Positions 44,272 through 51,815 of a DNA stretch of 64,000 nucleotides are shown in pieces. Source of the stretch: Brevibacillus composti (GTDB taxonomy: Bacteria > Bacillota > Bacilli > Brevibacillales > Brevibacillaceae); NCBI RefSeq assembly GCF_016406105.1, contig NZ_CP066308.1:2577501-2641500 (forward strand). Reading direction: 5' to 3'. Every line of letters begins with the position of its first letter. The first letter of the stretch is position 1. A model generated the notes under the pieces. The model was given only the letters and a program-made list of their open reading frames with translations. It ran no database searches and was not told where the DNA came from. The position numbers were made by a program, and so were the translations under genes.

Positions 44272-46134
44272 TTACCCCTTTATCCTTTGCGGTTGGAATT
44301 GCAGTTTTAAGATACGGTTCTTCTCGTCCCAATGCAGCTCGCTGCCCAGCACCTGCTCGAAGAAGCTGCTCGGCGCCAGCGTGCGGCCCTCGACCTCCTG
44401 CAGCGGCTTGCCAAAATCGATTCTTCCCCCGTCCGACTCGGCATAGTTGCTTCTCTCCTGGAGCCAAAAAGTACGGCCATAGCCGCTAACCTCGATTGCA
44501 CTCTTTTCGGCGGACCAATGAACCCGGTAGCCCAGCTTTTCCGCCACTTCGCGGAGCGGCAGATAGACCGTCTGGTCGAGGATGCGGGAAGGGATTTCCG
44601 GATAGTAGCCGGCCCCGTTGATCACGGTCGTCACATACGGGATCAGCGTAATCGGCGCAAATCCCTCCCTGTTCATCTGCTCGTGATTGGTCGTAAAATA
44701 GCGGGCTTTGCCTTGCAGGACTTGTCCCAGCGCCTGGTCCAGATGTTCCGGTCCGATCAGGCTGCCGTGATACGTACGCTGCACACGCTGCAGGAAGCGC
44801 TTATAGGCGTCGTCACCGATCTTTTGCCGCAAATTCTCATACAGCAGCGCCCCGCGGGAATACCAGGTCCAATGGAACTCCTCTTGCGTCGCAAACTGGT
44901 GCAGCTCTTTGCCCAGCTTGCCGTACGGATAGCGCTCCGCCAGCCGCTCGACGTCCCGCCTGTACTCGGCGAGAAGACTGTCAGCCTGCTGCTGTCCGTG
45001 GCGCGCCAGCTTGTAATGAACGACGCTCCGCTCCACCAGTCCCTCATCGAGCCAGCCATAGCGGGCCTCCAGTGTAGCAATGCTGTTGTACCACCAGAGA
45101 TGGGCGATCTCGTGCGGCAGCCAGTGATCAATCATACTGTTTGCGTGCATGTCTCTTTTGAAAATGGCCATGTTGGCGTATTCCATCGCATAGGTCGTAC
45201 CCGTGCTCGTCTCGGCGATCGCCACGCGCGGATACGGAAGCGGCCCGTACCATTCCGTGTACACAGGGATGACGGCCTCAGCGATGGTTTTGATCCGGGC
45301 GATGTTTCGTTTGTCAATCGAGGCGATGTCGACCGTCAAGTTGGGCGCGAAGGTGACGGTCTCCACCTGATACAGCGGACTGCCGACGAGCGCAAAATTA
45401 AGCAGCCGCTTCCCGTTGTAATGGACGACCTGCCGGTTTCCTTCCACCGCTTTGGATTCGCCCAATCCGACCGTGCTCACCCAGGTGTAGCCTTGGGGAG
45501 AGACGAAAGAGATGTCGTAATCCCCGTAATGGTAGACAAAGGGATCGCCAAAGTCGACGCGCTGCGGGGGTTCGTACCACTGCCCGCGCTGATCCTGGGC
45601 TCCGAGCATCGGATACCAGGTGGTTAAGGTCCAGATGTCATCCTTCACCCCAAAACGAGTTCCCCGGCGCGGAACCGGATTCTCGAACTGAATCGTCAGT
45701 GTCCCCCGTTTTTCCCCGCCAAACGGATTGTCGAGCCCAACGACCGCCATCCGCCTGGAAAAAGGCAGCGACTGCTCCCCGTAGCGGATCGACTTGATCG
45801 TCATCGGGCTCCACAAATAATCGTATACGTAAAGGCGGATATCCGCTGTTCCCGGATTGTCGAATTCGACGGTGACACTGCCTTTGATTTTCGCTTCTGA
45901 CGTATGTAATTCTGCCTGTATCTTGTACACCGGATGCAAGTCTTTCACCAGAGATGGGAGCGGCGGATCGTATGAAAACGGATCCACCCCCGCTTCCGGC
46001 TTGCTCACGGCGGGCTCGTCCCAGCTGGAGATCCAGGAAGAGATCACCGGCCAATTCAAGACGACGCCTACGGACAAGAAAGGAACCAAAATAGCAAAAC
46101 AGATCAACAAGCTTGTTTTTTTCAAATCTTTCAT
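44272..46134 (-). CDS. Membrane-anchored M1-family metallopeptidase
   Basis: A 620-residue protein with an N-terminal anchor (TSLLICFAILVPFLSVGVVL), an extracellular aminopeptidase-N-like beta domain, and a catalytic domain with TTYAMEYANMAIF (variant of GxMEN), HEIAHLWW (zinc ligands and catalytic Glu) and the third ligand Glu 18 residues further in GWLDEGLVERS. The last ~110 residues, with LDQTVYLPLREVAEKLGYRV, form a copper-amine-oxidase N-like domain common in secreted Paenibacillaceae proteins. The ATG at 46134 is behind GGGGG. It is likely to cut peptides outside the cell. It is read together with aroK, which has no functional link. Confidence 0.85.
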   Translation of the reverse strand: MKDLKKTSLLICFAILVPFLSVGVVLNWPVISSWISSWDEPAVSKPEAGVDPFSYDPPLPSLVKDLHPVYKIQAELHTSEAKIKGSVTVEFDNPGTADIRLYVYDYLWSPMTIKSIRYGEQSLPFSRRMAVVGLDNPFGGEKRGTLTIQFENPVPRRGTRFGVKDDIWTLTTWYPMLGAQDQRGQWYEPPQRVDFGDPFVYHYGDYDISFVSPQGYTWVSTVGLGESKAVEGNRQVVHYNGKRLLNFALVGSPLYQVETVTFAPNLTVDIASIDKRNIARIKTIAEAVIPVYTEWYGPLPYPRVAIAETSTGTTYAMEYANMAIFKRDMHANSMIDHWLPHEIAHLWWYNSIATLEARYGWLDEGLVERSVVHYKLARHGQQQADSLLAEYRRDVERLAERYPYGKLGKELHQFATQEEFHWTWYSRGALLYENLRQKIGDDAYKRFLQRVQRTYHGSLIGPEHLDQALGQVLQGKARYFTTNHEQMNREGFAPITLIPYVTTVINGAGYYPEIPSRILDQTVYLPLREVAEKLGYRVHWSAEKSAIEVSGYGRTFWLQERSNYAESDGGRIDFGKPLQEVEGRTLAPSSFFEQVLGSELHWDEKNRILKLQFQPQRIKG

Positions 46135-46256
46135 GCCAGCCCCCAACTGCCTGAGCGACAAGCGTTCGCATTTTTCTCTCCCATTGTATCAAAGAACGGT
46201 AAGACTTAGTAGAAATTTGCAGAACCTTGTAGATTCCTGCAGAGGGACGGGCCCCT

Positions 46257-47225
46257 TTACCAGGTTTCGTAAACCACTTTTCCCGTATCGGTCAGGTTGT
46301 AGCCGCCGAGCGCGGACAGGTCATTGCGGAATTCGGGGGAACGCAGGATCTTCAGCACCTGCTCAATCCACGCCCGGTTTTCCCCCGTCTTGAGCAAGAC
46401 GAGATCGTAGCGCTCCTCGATCATCGGCAAGAATTCGACTCCGACGAGGTGAGCCGCTTTTTCGATGCCGACCCCGATATCCGCCTCGCCGCGAGCGATT
46501 GCCCCCGCCACCGAGAGGTGATTGCCCTCCTCCCGCCCGTATCCGGCCACATCACCGCCTTTTATGCCATGCAGGCGGAACTGCTCTTCGACCAAAGTGC
46601 GAGCACCGGAGCCTTTTTCGCGGTTGACCATGCGGACGCCGGGCCGGCGAAAATCCTCCCACGCCGCAAGTCCCAGAGGATTGCCCGGCTGCACGTAAAA
46701 ACCGGCCCAGCGAGAGAGCAGGTGGACCACCAGAAAACGATGGCCGACCAGAATATGCCGGACATAAGGGATGTTATACGTGCCCGTGTCCCCGTCAAAC
46801 AAATGCGTGCTGACGATGTCGGCCTCGCCTCTGTACATCGCCCAGAGGCTGTTGATGCTGCCCACGTAGGAGCGAAGCGGACGGGCGCTGTCCATCCGCT
46901 TGCCCAGGTGATCCGCCAGCAGATCGAGACTGACATCCTGCCCGCTGATGATGACTGATTGACGCTGTGTGCTGCGGGCGGCGGAGACTGGCACTAACGT
47001 CGCTGCCTGTACGGGCATTGCCGCCGGCGAATACGCTGCGGCAGTCCCCCGGTGCGCCCCCTTGGCACGAGCCTTGTACGCTTCCAGATCAGAAGCGTCC
47101 ACTCTCATTTGTCTGCCCACCCGATAAGCGGGGAGTTCTCCTTTTTTGATGAGATCATAGACCGTCAATTTGGAGATTTTCAGCAGCTTGGCGATTTCTT
47201 CGGTCGTATAGGAGTTCTCTTGCAT
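46257..47225 (-). CDS. HTH regulator with molybdate-type binding domain
   Basis: A 322-residue regulator. Residues 1-55 are an excisionase/MerR-like helix-turn-helix (YTTEEIAKLLKISKLTVYDL ... YRVGRQMRVDASDLEAY). After a linker, residues ~90-320 form a periplasmic-binding-protein-like domain (NREKGSGARTLVEEQFRLHG, GREEGNHLSVAGAIARGEAD, GVEFLPMIEERYDLVL), here cytoplasmic since no signal is present. It diverges from modABC, so it probably senses molybdate or tungstate and controls these genes, replacing the ModE type. The ATG at 47225 is 73 bases from the phased repeat array. Confidence 0.85.
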   Translation of the reverse strand: MQENSYTTEEIAKLLKISKLTVYDLIKKGELPAYRVGRQMRVDASDLEAYKARAKGAHRGTAAAYSPAAMPVQAATLVPVSAARSTQRQSVIISGQDVSLDLLADHLGKRMDSARPLRSYVGSINSLWAMYRGEADIVSTHLFDGDTGTYNIPYVRHILVGHRFLVVHLLSRWAGFYVQPGNPLGLAAWEDFRRPGVRMVNREKGSGARTLVEEQFRLHGIKGGDVAGYGREEGNHLSVAGAIARGEADIGVGIEKAAHLVGVEFLPMIEERYDLVLLKTGENRAWIEQVLKILRSPEFRNDLSALGGYNLTDTGKVVYETW

Positions 47226-47297
47226 GCATTCTGCCTCCCGGATTCATGCGAAATCGGACCATTTTTCATTTCGCAATTGATTCTTGGATCAATTCCC

Positions 47298-47343
47298 TAT
47301 AATCTAATTATAATCAATTATAACTAGTTATATCTACATATAA
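47298..47343. promoter_or_regulatory. Helically phased TATA-type repeats, probable mod operator
   Basis: TATAA-like words start at 47298, 47309, 47319, 47329 and 47339, that is every 10-11 bases. The centre is a perfect 14-base palindrome TATAACTAGTTATA (47319-47332). It lies between the divergent regulator and modA and overlaps where the modA -10 should be, so several regulator dimers on one helix face could block both promoters. Confidence 0.6.
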
Positions 47344-47361
47344 GATTGGAGGGAGCGTTTC

Positions 47362-48195
47362 TTGGCTATTTCTTTGACCAAAACGAATTTGTTTTCCTTT
47401 TTGCTCGCCATGTTCATCCTGGCACTCGCCGGCTGTTCCGCCCCGTCGACACCGTCGGCACCGTCGTCCACGCCGTCTGCCGGGGCCGGCACTCCCCCTG
47501 CTCAAGACCAGGCGGAATTGATGGTCTCGGCCGCAGCCAGCCTCACCGATGCTTTGCAAGAGCTAAAACCGCTCTTTGAAAAGAACCATCCGGGCGTAAC
47601 CGTCACCTATGTCCTGGGCAGCTCCGGAAAGCTGGCTACCCAGATCGAGCAGGGAGCACCCTCTGATCTCTTCCTCTCAGCCGGCAAAAAAGATATGGAC
47701 AAGCTGGATGAGAAACAATTGATCGAAAAAGAGAGCCGCATCGATTTTGCCCGAAATCAGTTGGTCCTCGTCATCAGCAAGGATCGCTTAGTGCCGGTAT
47801 CCTCCTTTGAGGACTTGCAAGCCGGCGCTGTGCAGCATATCGCGGTGGGCCAGCCTGACAGTGTCCCGGCCGGACGCTATGCAAAAGAGACGCTGGAACA
47901 TCTGCAGCTGTGGGAGCCGCTGTCTGAAAAAATGGTGTTCGCCAGCGACGTGCGTCAGGTGCTCACGTTTGTGGAATCGGGAAATGCCGAAGCGGGAATC
48001 GTCTACAGCAGCGACGCAGCCAGCTCCGATCGGGTACAGGTCGCAGCCGCGGCAAATCCGGAGTGGCACCAGCCGATCGTCTATCCGGGAGCCGTGATCC
48101 AAGGCTCACCCCGCGCCCAGTTGGCCAGGGATTTCCTCGCGTCTCTGTCCAGCGAGGAGGGCCGGGAGATTTTGAAAAAATACGGTTTTCACTAA
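47362..48195 (+). CDS. modA: Molybdate ABC transporter, binding lipoprotein ModA
   Basis: Extracellular molybdate/tungstate-binding protein, 277 residues. A lipobox LALAGC near residue 25 follows a hydrophobic signal; a Ser/Pro/Ala spacer leads to LMVSAAASLTDALQELKPLF with the substrate-binding Ser residues. GSSGKLATQIEQGAPSDLFL and AVGQPDSVPAGRYAKE complete the ModA pattern. The start is a TTG at 47362 with GGAGGGAG in front. modB follows after 33 bases. Confidence 0.95.
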   Translation: MAISLTKTNLFSFLLAMFILALAGCSAPSTPSAPSSTPSAGAGTPPAQDQAELMVSAAASLTDALQELKPLFEKNHPGVTVTYVLGSSGKLATQIEQGAPSDLFLSAGKKDMDKLDEKQLIEKESRIDFARNQLVLVISKDRLVPVSSFEDLQAGAVQHIAVGQPDSVPAGRYAKETLEHLQLWEPLSEKMVFASDVRQVLTFVESGNAEAGIVYSSDAASSDRVQVAAAANPEWHQPIVYPGAVIQGSPRAQLARDFLASLSSEEGREILKKYGFH

Positions 48196-48228
48196 GCCCT
48201 GCGCGGGAGGAAAGGAGATGGATGGTAC

Positions 48229-48912
48229 GTGGACTCAAATCTAACTCCCCTGGCCCTGTCTTTGAAAGTGGCGCTCATCTCCACGGCTGTCGTCTTTTTA
48301 AGCGGGCTGGTGATGGCGAGATTTTTGACGCAAAAGGAGTTCTGGGGGAAAAACATGGTGGAATCCCTGCTTTTGCTGCCGCTCGTACTCCCGCCGACGG
48401 TAGTCGGTTTTGGCCTGCTGCTCGCCTTTGGCAAAAACGGATTCCTCGGCAAGTGGCTCTCGGATGTCTTTGGTCTGCAGATCGTGTTCACGCTGACAGG
48501 TGCTGTCATCGCGTCGGTCGTCGTCTCCTTTCCGCTGATGTATCAGAGCGCTCAGGCGGCGTTTTCGAGCATAGACCGCCGCCTGGAGGATGCGGCGCGA
48601 ACGATGGGGGCATCCGAGTGGCGCCTCTTTTGGACGGTTTCGTTTCCGCTCGCCTGGCCCGGACTTTTGGCGGGGCTCGTCCTCTCTTTCGCCAGAGGGC
48701 TCGGCGAGTTTGGAGCGACCTTGATGCTGGCCGGGTACATCCCGGGCAAAACGGACACTATACCCGTCGCGATCTACTTCGCGGTAGAGGCGGGTCAAAT
48801 GGACAAAGCAATGTTCTGGGTCATCGTGATCGTCGCGCTGGGATTGTGCACGACCGTCTGGCTCAACTGGTGGAGCCGCCGCCATCTGCGCCGCTACGCC
48901 TACAAAAAATGA
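48229..48912 (+). CDS. modB: Molybdate ABC transporter permease ModB
   Basis: Inner-membrane channel subunit, 227 residues with about five helices. It begins LTPLALSLKVALISTAVVFL and has the EAA loop GASEWRLFWTVSFPLAWPGL that docks on ModC. LPPTVVGFGLLLAFGKNGFL and GLGEFGATLMLAGYIPG are ModB landmarks. The GTG at 48229 is the first in-frame start after AAAGGAG (12 bases). The spacing to modC is 15 bases. Confidence 0.95.
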   Translation: MDSNLTPLALSLKVALISTAVVFLSGLVMARFLTQKEFWGKNMVESLLLLPLVLPPTVVGFGLLLAFGKNGFLGKWLSDVFGLQIVFTLTGAVIASVVVSFPLMYQSAQAAFSSIDRRLEDAARTMGASEWRLFWTVSFPLAWPGLLAGLVLSFARGLGEFGATLMLAGYIPGKTDTIPVAIYFAVEAGQMDKAMFWVIVIVALGLCTTVWLNWWSRRHLRRYAYKK

Positions 48913-48927
48913 GGAGAGAACGCAGAC

Positions 48928-49596
48928 ATGCTTCATGTAGATTTTACGAAAAGCCTGCCGGAATTTACATTGACCGCCCGCTTTTCCGTCGGGGAGGAGA
49001 TCGCCGTCCTGTTCGGTCCCTCCGGCTCGGGAAAGACGACGATTCTCAACTGCATCGCCGGTCTGACACACCCCGACGACGGGTCCATCCGCCTGTCCAG
49101 CCAGGTCTTTTTTGACGGCGAGCGGCCGTATAAGCTGCCCCCGCAAAACCGGGGAGTCGGGTACGTTTTTCAGGAGTACGCCCTTTTTCCCCATATGACA
49201 GTGGAACAAAACATCCGCTACGGGATGAAGCGGCACGCTCAGGTAAACCTGCCCGAGCTGCTGCAAACAGTAGGAATCGATCATCTGCTCTCCAAATATC
49301 CGCATCAATTGTCGGGCGGACAAAAACAACGGGCAGCCTTGGTCCGGGCGCTGGCCACGGAGCCGTCCATCCTGCTGCTCGACGAGCCGCTCTCCGCCCT
49401 CGATGCCCAGACCCGGCGTCAGTGTCAGGATGAGCTGCTGCGCATCCACGAAAAATGGCGGATCCCCATCTTGCTCGTCACCCATGACCAGGACGAAGCG
49501 GAGCGCCTCGGCGACCTGGTGCTGACTAGCGAGAATGGGGCCTGGTGCCTCCCCCTGCAACATAAAAAAAGCCATGCCCTCTCCCCTGCGCCGTAA
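48928..49596 (+). CDS. modC: Molybdate ABC transporter ATPase ModC, short form
   Basis: ATP-hydrolysing subunit, 222 residues. Walker A GPSGSGKTT at 32-40, signature LSGGQKQR near 130, Walker B ILLLDEPLSALD near 150, H-loop VTHD near 182. It lacks the C-terminal TOBE/MOP molybdate-binding domain of the classic ~350-residue ModC, so feedback by bound molybdate is not expected through this subunit. Its last codons and stop lie inside a terminator hairpin. It ends the modABC operon. Confidence 0.92.
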   Translation: MLHVDFTKSLPEFTLTARFSVGEEIAVLFGPSGSGKTTILNCIAGLTHPDDGSIRLSSQVFFDGERPYKLPPQNRGVGYVFQEYALFPHMTVEQNIRYGMKRHAQVNLPELLQTVGIDHLLSKYPHQLSGGQKQRAALVRALATEPSILLLDEPLSALDAQTRRQCQDELLRIHEKWRIPILLVTHDQDEAERLGDLVLTSENGAWCLPLQHKKSHALSPAP

Positions 49597-49622
49597 GACA
49601 CAGGGAGCGGCATGGCTTTTTT
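49565..49622. terminator. Terminator between converging modC and pxpA
   Basis: Outer stem AAAGCCATGCC/GGCATGGCTTT at 49568-49578 and 49609-49619, with an inner CCTG/CAGG pair and a T run at the right end. A7 at the left allows use by the minus strand. The modC stop codon is in the loop region. Confidence 0.88.
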
Positions 49623-49633
49623 CGCCTGCTCGA

Positions 49634-50398
49634 TTATCGCGGTGCGATGGCTTGCAGCTGGATATCATTCTGCTTCGCCCAGCGGTGCAATTCGATGAGA
49701 AATTGGAGGACATCGGGACTTTCGCAATGAACGCAGAGGGTATCGGCGGCCAAGGCAATGCTCGTGCCGTCAACAGTCTTGACCTTTTGCTTCAGCACCA
49801 ACTGTCTGGTCTGCTCCATCTGTTCCTCCTTGCTGATCAGCACGCTGCCCTCCAGCTCGCGAGGGGCCAGGCGTCCGTTCGGCAGATAGGCGCGGTCCGC
49901 AAAAACCTCTTCCGCTACCTGCAGGCCATACTCCAATCCGGCTTCCACCAAAGCGCTGCCGGAGAGGGCGTAGACGATCAGCTCGTCATCGATGTCGGAA
50001 ATCGCCCGTGCTACCGCCTCTGCCAGTTCCGGCCGTTCTGCCGCTTCGTTGTACAAAGCCCCGTGCAGCTTCACGTGATGCAGCTCTCCACCCAACGCGC
50101 GGGTCACGCCGGACAAGGCTGACACCTGGTACAAGATGAGCTCATATACTTCACGGACAGTCAGGTTCATCGAGCGGCGCCCAAAACCGTGGACGTCCGG
50201 GTAGCCGGGATGCGCGCCAATCTTCACCCCGTGCCGAAGCGCCGCTTCAACCGTCCGGCAAATGATATGGGGGTCTCCGGCATGAAGGCCGCAGGCAATG
50301 TTGACGGAGGTGATCCACTTCATGATGCCCAAGTCTTCGCCTCTTCTTCCGCGGCCATAGCCCTCCGCCAGGTCACAGTTAATATCGAGATGTATCAT
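49634..50398 (-). CDS. pxpA: 5-oxoprolinase subunit A (LamB/YcsF family)
   Basis: PxpA is one of three subunits that open 5-oxoproline with ATP. The 254 residues begin IHLDINCDLAEGYG, with VNIACGLHAGDPHIICRTV (metal-site His), KIGAHPGYPDVHGFGRRSM and HHVKLHGALYNEAAER, all conserved. The ATG at 50398 and a GTG just upstream are both possible behind AAGGGG. PxpB and PxpC genes, normally next to it, are not in this window, so activity depends on partners elsewhere. Confidence 0.9.
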   Translation of the reverse strand: MIHLDINCDLAEGYGRGRRGEDLGIMKWITSVNIACGLHAGDPHIICRTVEAALRHGVKIGAHPGYPDVHGFGRRSMNLTVREVYELILYQVSALSGVTRALGGELHHVKLHGALYNEAAERPELAEAVARAISDIDDELIVYALSGSALVEAGLEYGLQVAEEVFADRAYLPNGRLAPRELEGSVLISKEEQMEQTRQLVLKQKVKTVDGTSIALAADTLCVHCESPDVLQFLIELHRWAKQNDIQLQAIAPR

Positions 50399-50511
50399 CA
50401 CGCACCGCCCCTTCCATTTCTCTCTATCCTATTTTTGAAAACGCAATCATCGGCATAGCCGCTGTATTTCATTCCTTTTAGCATACCATGTAACCGATTA
50501 GCAGGAAAAGG

Positions 50512-50540
50512 AAAAAAGCTGCCTGAATCGGGCAGCTTGC
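50512..50540 (-). terminator. Terminator after ylbG
   Basis: Stem AAGCTGCC/GGCAGCTT with a short loop (arms near 50516-50523 and 50531-50538), A6 on the left giving a U tract on the minus strand. It lies just after the ylbG stop at 50549. Confidence 0.8.
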
Positions 50541-50548
50541 ATCCGGTA

Positions 50549-50893
50549 TCATTGAGGGCTTCCCGCTGGTTGCAGTTCGTTCTCCCCGATCAGGGAATCA
50601 GCGAGCGCCATGAGCTGGTGCTTCTCCTGTTTGTAATCGTATTCCTTTGCCTTATCCGGCTTCGCATTATTGTATTCAATCGGAATTTCGTGACGATGGG
50701 AGCGCTCGATCCTGGTGACGAAGTGGAGCCGCTCCAACACCCGAATGGTTTCGTCGATCTGAGCGGCATCGACGTACATCGAGACGTAGTTTAAGCGTTT
50801 GGAGACGTAATGAATGGTTCCGAATTTGCGTAAATTTTTAGCGGCACGGGTATTTTTCACCCATACGGCAAGACCCAAACGTCTTTCTCTCAT
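50549..50893 (-). CDS. ylbG: YlbG family (UPF0298) protein
   Basis: A 114-residue cytoplasmic protein. NTRAAKNLRKFGTIHYVSKR followed by LNYVSMYVDAAQIDETIRVL and NAKPDKAKEYDYK match YlbG, a family of unknown function linked to ylbF in B. subtilis. The C-terminal 25 residues (MALADSLIGENELQPAGS) extend beyond the usual length of about 90. The ATG at 50893 has AAAGGGGCAGG about 10 bases before it. Confidence 0.88.
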   Translation of the reverse strand: MRERRLGLAVWVKNTRAAKNLRKFGTIHYVSKRLNYVSMYVDAAQIDETIRVLERLHFVTRIERSHRHEIPIEYNNAKPDKAKEYDYKQEKHQLMALADSLIGENELQPAGSPQ

Positions 50894-50947
50894 AACCAGT
50901 CATCCTGCCCCTTTCGATCGTGGTAAACTGTTTGCAACGAAAAGTAT

Positions 50948-51283
50948 ATGGAGATGATCGCCCACATGAGGCTGCTTGATCAATGGTATCATCAACTGAT
51001 TATACACCTGCGGGAAGAAGGAGTCATCACCGAGGCTGCCTGGCGCGAGTATGCCGGCCAGCGCTTCCTCTATGTAAACAGCCCTCTCCCGCCTCCGGAG
51101 CTCGGCATTTGCCTGACGGAAGCGGGAGAGCGGATGACGCAAGGAACTGTCGCCCGGCCGGAATGCATCTTCGTGCGGTCATCGGGTACTGATCAGGTGT
51201 ACCGCTTTCGCTTCCGCATCCCGGAGGACAAGAAGTTCTGCTGCGGCAATCTGTGCGAAGATTGCTTTCTGTTTCGATCCTAG
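50948..51283 (+). CDS. Unknown small protein with C-terminal Cys motif
   Basis: An open frame of 111 residues on the strand opposite to ylbG and ylbF, fitting exactly between them. The second ATG at 50966 (MRLLDQWYHQLIIHLREE) is another possible start, 12 bases after GGAG. The C-terminal end KKFCCGNLCEDCFLFRS has four Cys in a C-C-x3-C-x2-C pattern, suggesting metal or iron-sulfur binding. The middle has GICLTEAGERM. No family is recognised. The clear protein-like composition supports it as a real gene. Confidence 0.6.
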   Translation: MEMIAHMRLLDQWYHQLIIHLREEGVITEAAWREYAGQRFLYVNSPLPPPELGICLTEAGERMTQGTVARPECIFVRSSGTDQVYRFRFRIPEDKKFCCGNLCEDCFLFRS

Positions 51284-51295
51284 GTGCAATCCCGG

Positions 51296-51754
51296 CTACG
51301 AGGAGCGCTTTTTCACACTGCAGCCGCAGCTTCCGCCGCCGCCGCAACCGCTGCTTTTCGCTTCCAGAAACGGGTTGTTGCTGGGCACCTTGATACTGTT
51401 TGACACCGAATCCGCGATGGTGCGGCTCACTTCGTACAGGAGCTGGTCGAGGGCATCCTCCGCCCGCTTAAAGGCTTGCACAGAGTCCAGCATTTCGATG
51501 GAGCGCTTGAGCTGACGAATCTCCGTAGAGATTTTCTCGTAGTCGGGATGGTATTTCCCGAAGCGCTGCACATCCTCGTACTGTTCTTTTTTCCGTTCAA
51601 ACTGGGCGAGCAGGCGCTGTGCCTCTTCGTCCCTCTCCATGCACTGCTTGGCGTGTATATAAGCCGAGACCTCGCGGGACTGGTTGATCATCGTGGACAG
51701 CTCATGCGAATGCAGTATGAGCTCAGCCATATCCACTGTTTTCAATGCTTCCAT
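51296..51754 (-). CDS. ylbF: YlbF family regulator, RicF-like
   Basis: YlbF (RicF) acts with YmcA and YaaT as a complex that affects RNase Y and development in B. subtilis. The 152 residues have QFERKKEQYEDVQRFGKYHP, IRQLKRSIEMLDSVQAFKRA and VSNSIKVPSNNPFLEA, all RicF-like helices. The C-terminal tail GCGGGGSCGCSVK supplies three Cys for the cluster shared in the complex. The ATG at 51754 has AGGAGG 8 bases before it; a longer frame to 51937 overlaps nothing useful and is less likely. Confidence 0.9.
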   Translation of the reverse strand: MEALKTVDMAELILHSHELSTMINQSREVSAYIHAKQCMERDEEAQRLLAQFERKKEQYEDVQRFGKYHPDYEKISTEIRQLKRSIEMLDSVQAFKRAEDALDQLLYEVSRTIADSVSNSIKVPSNNPFLEAKSSGCGGGGSCGCSVKKRSS

Positions 51755-51815
51755 CAGCGAGACCTCCTGTTTGTTTTTTACGGATCGCCTTTTATTGTAC
51801 CACGAAGCAAACAGG

